Source: Sabellastarte sp. h YS-2021
Lineage: Eukaryota > Annelida > Polychaeta > Sabellida > Sabellidae
Reading direction: 5' to 3'
Assembly (NCBI GenBank): GCA_964017235.1
Contig: OZ024928.1
Location: forward strand, 2,294,001-2,358,000
Length of the DNA: 64,000 nt
The stretch's first letter is position 1. Each line of letters starts with the position of its first letter. Positions 40,301 to 43,300 of this stretch are shown here, in pieces. The position numbers and the translations under genes are program-made. The notes beneath the pieces were generated by a model, which worked only from the letters and a program-made list of their open reading frames with translations, was not told the origin of the DNA and made no database searches.

Positions 40301-43300
40301 GAAAAAACACTATTCATAACATGTCTACCAGAATTCCTTTCACAAAGCCTAAGATAAATTACTCATGAAGATCAAAGATGATAAACATTTCACTGGTCTG
40401 TAAAACTGATCAAGTAATAGAAATGACAATTACTCTGTTTTTCCATTTTTTTTTCAGAATATCCTGCACCAGTTTTTCATCAAACTAAAATGTACATCCC
40501 TGACATTAATCAATTTCAGACAAAAGTATGTTTCTCCCTTTTAACTGGCCTTTTTCATACACGGAAAGAAGTCCTGCAGAGAAAATCCACACAGCTAAAA
40601 GTTTTACAACTTTCCGACACTGTGGAGAAAAGCCCCACACCATTTTTGAATCTGTCTAAAAAAGCCTTTCTAAGATGGCTCAAAGAACAAACATGTACTG
40701 TCTCAAAGGTTATGTACCAGTTTCGTTATTTAAAAAATTATTTTTTCAGTATTTAGTGTATAACTTACACATTTATTGTTCTACAAAGAAAAATATAAAA
40801 ACTTTTAAAACAAGTTTTTAATATTCACAATACAAATAACACATGCAAGAACACTTTCATTGTGTTACCAATCCAGAGAAAGTAAACAAATCCCAATTCT
40901 CAGAAACAAATACTAAGTTCAATTGCTTGTGAAAATCCTGTACTGAAATTGTTTGGTTGGCACCTCCATTTCTAGTTGAAGATTCCACTGCACTGTTTCA
41001 CCCTGGGTAACCATATTCCTTTTGACCAATTATCATCTACAGGTTGAGCCACTGCTATCCAGAATAGGTTTTACCTTTTTTATCAAACAAGGTCAAAAAG
41101 TCTTCCGGTCTTCTGGCAACAAAGGGAAAAAAGGGTGATCTCTAGAAGCGAAAGCTACACATGATGTATAAAGCTTTCTCCACGATAAGAAAATATTGTA
41201 TCTTGTCTCCATGGGTATCAAAAAGTGTAGGGCTTTTATCTTGTAGGACTTTTCTTTGCATGGCTTTTTCTCCCAGATTTTGATCAATAACTCAGGAGCT
41301 GGCGAATTACACTAATGGAATGTGATTGCTTCACTATCAAAACTCCATTAGGTCATTTACCCAACTATTACAATGAAATTACTAACTCTCAAATTAGAGT
41401 TATGTTTTTTTCAATCATCAATAAAATAAGTCTTATTTCATTCTCCCACAAATATGATCACAGTTTAGCAAGAACCACACACACATTAATTATGTAACAC
41501 TGGATAGCCCTTAAAATGTTCCAACAGAAAACACAACATATTGTCCAGTTTTGGATGTGTACAAAGATATTGATTTAGATATATATAAAGTTGCCACCCA
41601 TCAATTTTTTTGTGAAAATCAGGTACTGCCATATTAGGCATGTAATTACCCAGCTTACTTCCCACCAGTCTGCACTGTAGAACCTCTGGAAAGTTTTGAA
41701 ATTCCTGAATATATATTTTAATTTGTGGCCGATTTTGAAGAGATCAACTCTCTAGGGGTCTCTTTTGCAGGGGCCAACTTTTAAGTGGCTGATTTGCCTG
41801 GGGCTGATTTGGTAAAGTGTTGATTTGTCACGCTCCCGTTTATTCATTTATTTGGGGTTTTAACATCACTTTCAACACTGTATAGATCATATCACCAATG
41901 GTTGTTTTATGGGCAGGGGAAACCAGTACATACAGTTGGTCAAAGTTCTGTACTGTAAACTGCTGACCATTGGTAAGAAACTAGCATCTTTCCCACACAA
42001 GGTTCAGGGGGTTTGAACCGCCAACCTCATATGTTGGAGGCGAGTGTGATACCACTGCGCCACCGTGGCCTCTGACATGCTCCCGTTATAATGCAACCTA
42101 TGACTAAGAAGATCCGATGGAAGTGGTTGACAAAGAAATGCTTACTTGCATATATTATCAAACACATTTTTAAAAAATGAGACTGGTATCCATGAATCCA
42201 CGATGACACTCAGAACATTCACAAGTGCAGAATAGGTCATAGGACCAATAAGATTACAGTCCAGACAGCACTACTGTATTGTATTGTGTATTTATACTCA
42301 GAACAATATCTCCATATATTACCGCTATTTAACCCATCCGACTGTGCAAGTACAGCCCCAACTCACAAGTAACTGACATTCCCCTAACTGAAAGATAGAG
42401 GCTCAAGGATGACCATTTATCAACGTCCTTGAGGTTCTTTAGCCTGCCACAGGCGATAGGACCCAATGACAGAGGACTACCATTTTAAGTGGTCATCCGA
42501 GACACTATGTATCTGCCTGTACCTGGGTTTGAATCCACATCCTCTGAATTCCTAGGCAAGTGTGTTATCCGCTGGGCCACAGCAGCAGTGGCAATTGGGA
42601 CTAACTGGAGACATTTTTATTGTTTAGTTGAGTTAAATGTTGCTTTTAACAGGTTATAATGGGTAGTTTTAACGTCTGACGAAACCAGTACATACTAGTT
42701 GGTCAAGATTGTACACTAAAAACTGCTGGACATCAGTAAGGAACCACCAACTGTCTCACTTAAGGTCAGGTCCATGGTTCAAATCCACAGCGTCAAAGAT
42801 GGAAGGAGAGTGTGTTAATAGCAATACTCCAAGTAGCAATTGAACAGCAAGGTTCCTACAGAACTGGAGCATCTGTATCTTCATAATGTTATATAAAATA
42901 AATATAAAGAAATTTGAAAATGCACCATTAGAAAGATTTTAGTGAATTAGTCCACACTTAAGATCTGTATGCTGTCAGCAGCAATACAACTTGATACGTT
43001 AATACTTGAAAGAGGAAAGAAGTACTTTGATGTTATGAGAGGATGTATAACGATATTTATTTTAAATAATTCTTCAACTTTTATATCATTGGTGGGTACT
43101 GTCAACATGTACTAAGGACCTTCAGTTAATATAACTTTCTTACTTCTCGTCTATTTTTTGGTACTGGAATATGTACATGCATTCTTACCACAATCTCTCC
43201 TTTACTACATGACTAAAAACACTATTCAACTCATCCTGACTGGAAAAGCCCAAGCTCTAGTAACTGTCAATATACTGTCATTATCTTGATTTTTTTCCTT

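Noticed and set aside
40490-40756. 88-codon plus-strand frame preceded by a polypyrimidine-AG
   Set aside because: No domain, no matching downstream exon, low-complexity lysine/leucine-rich content typical of AT-rich noncoding DNA.
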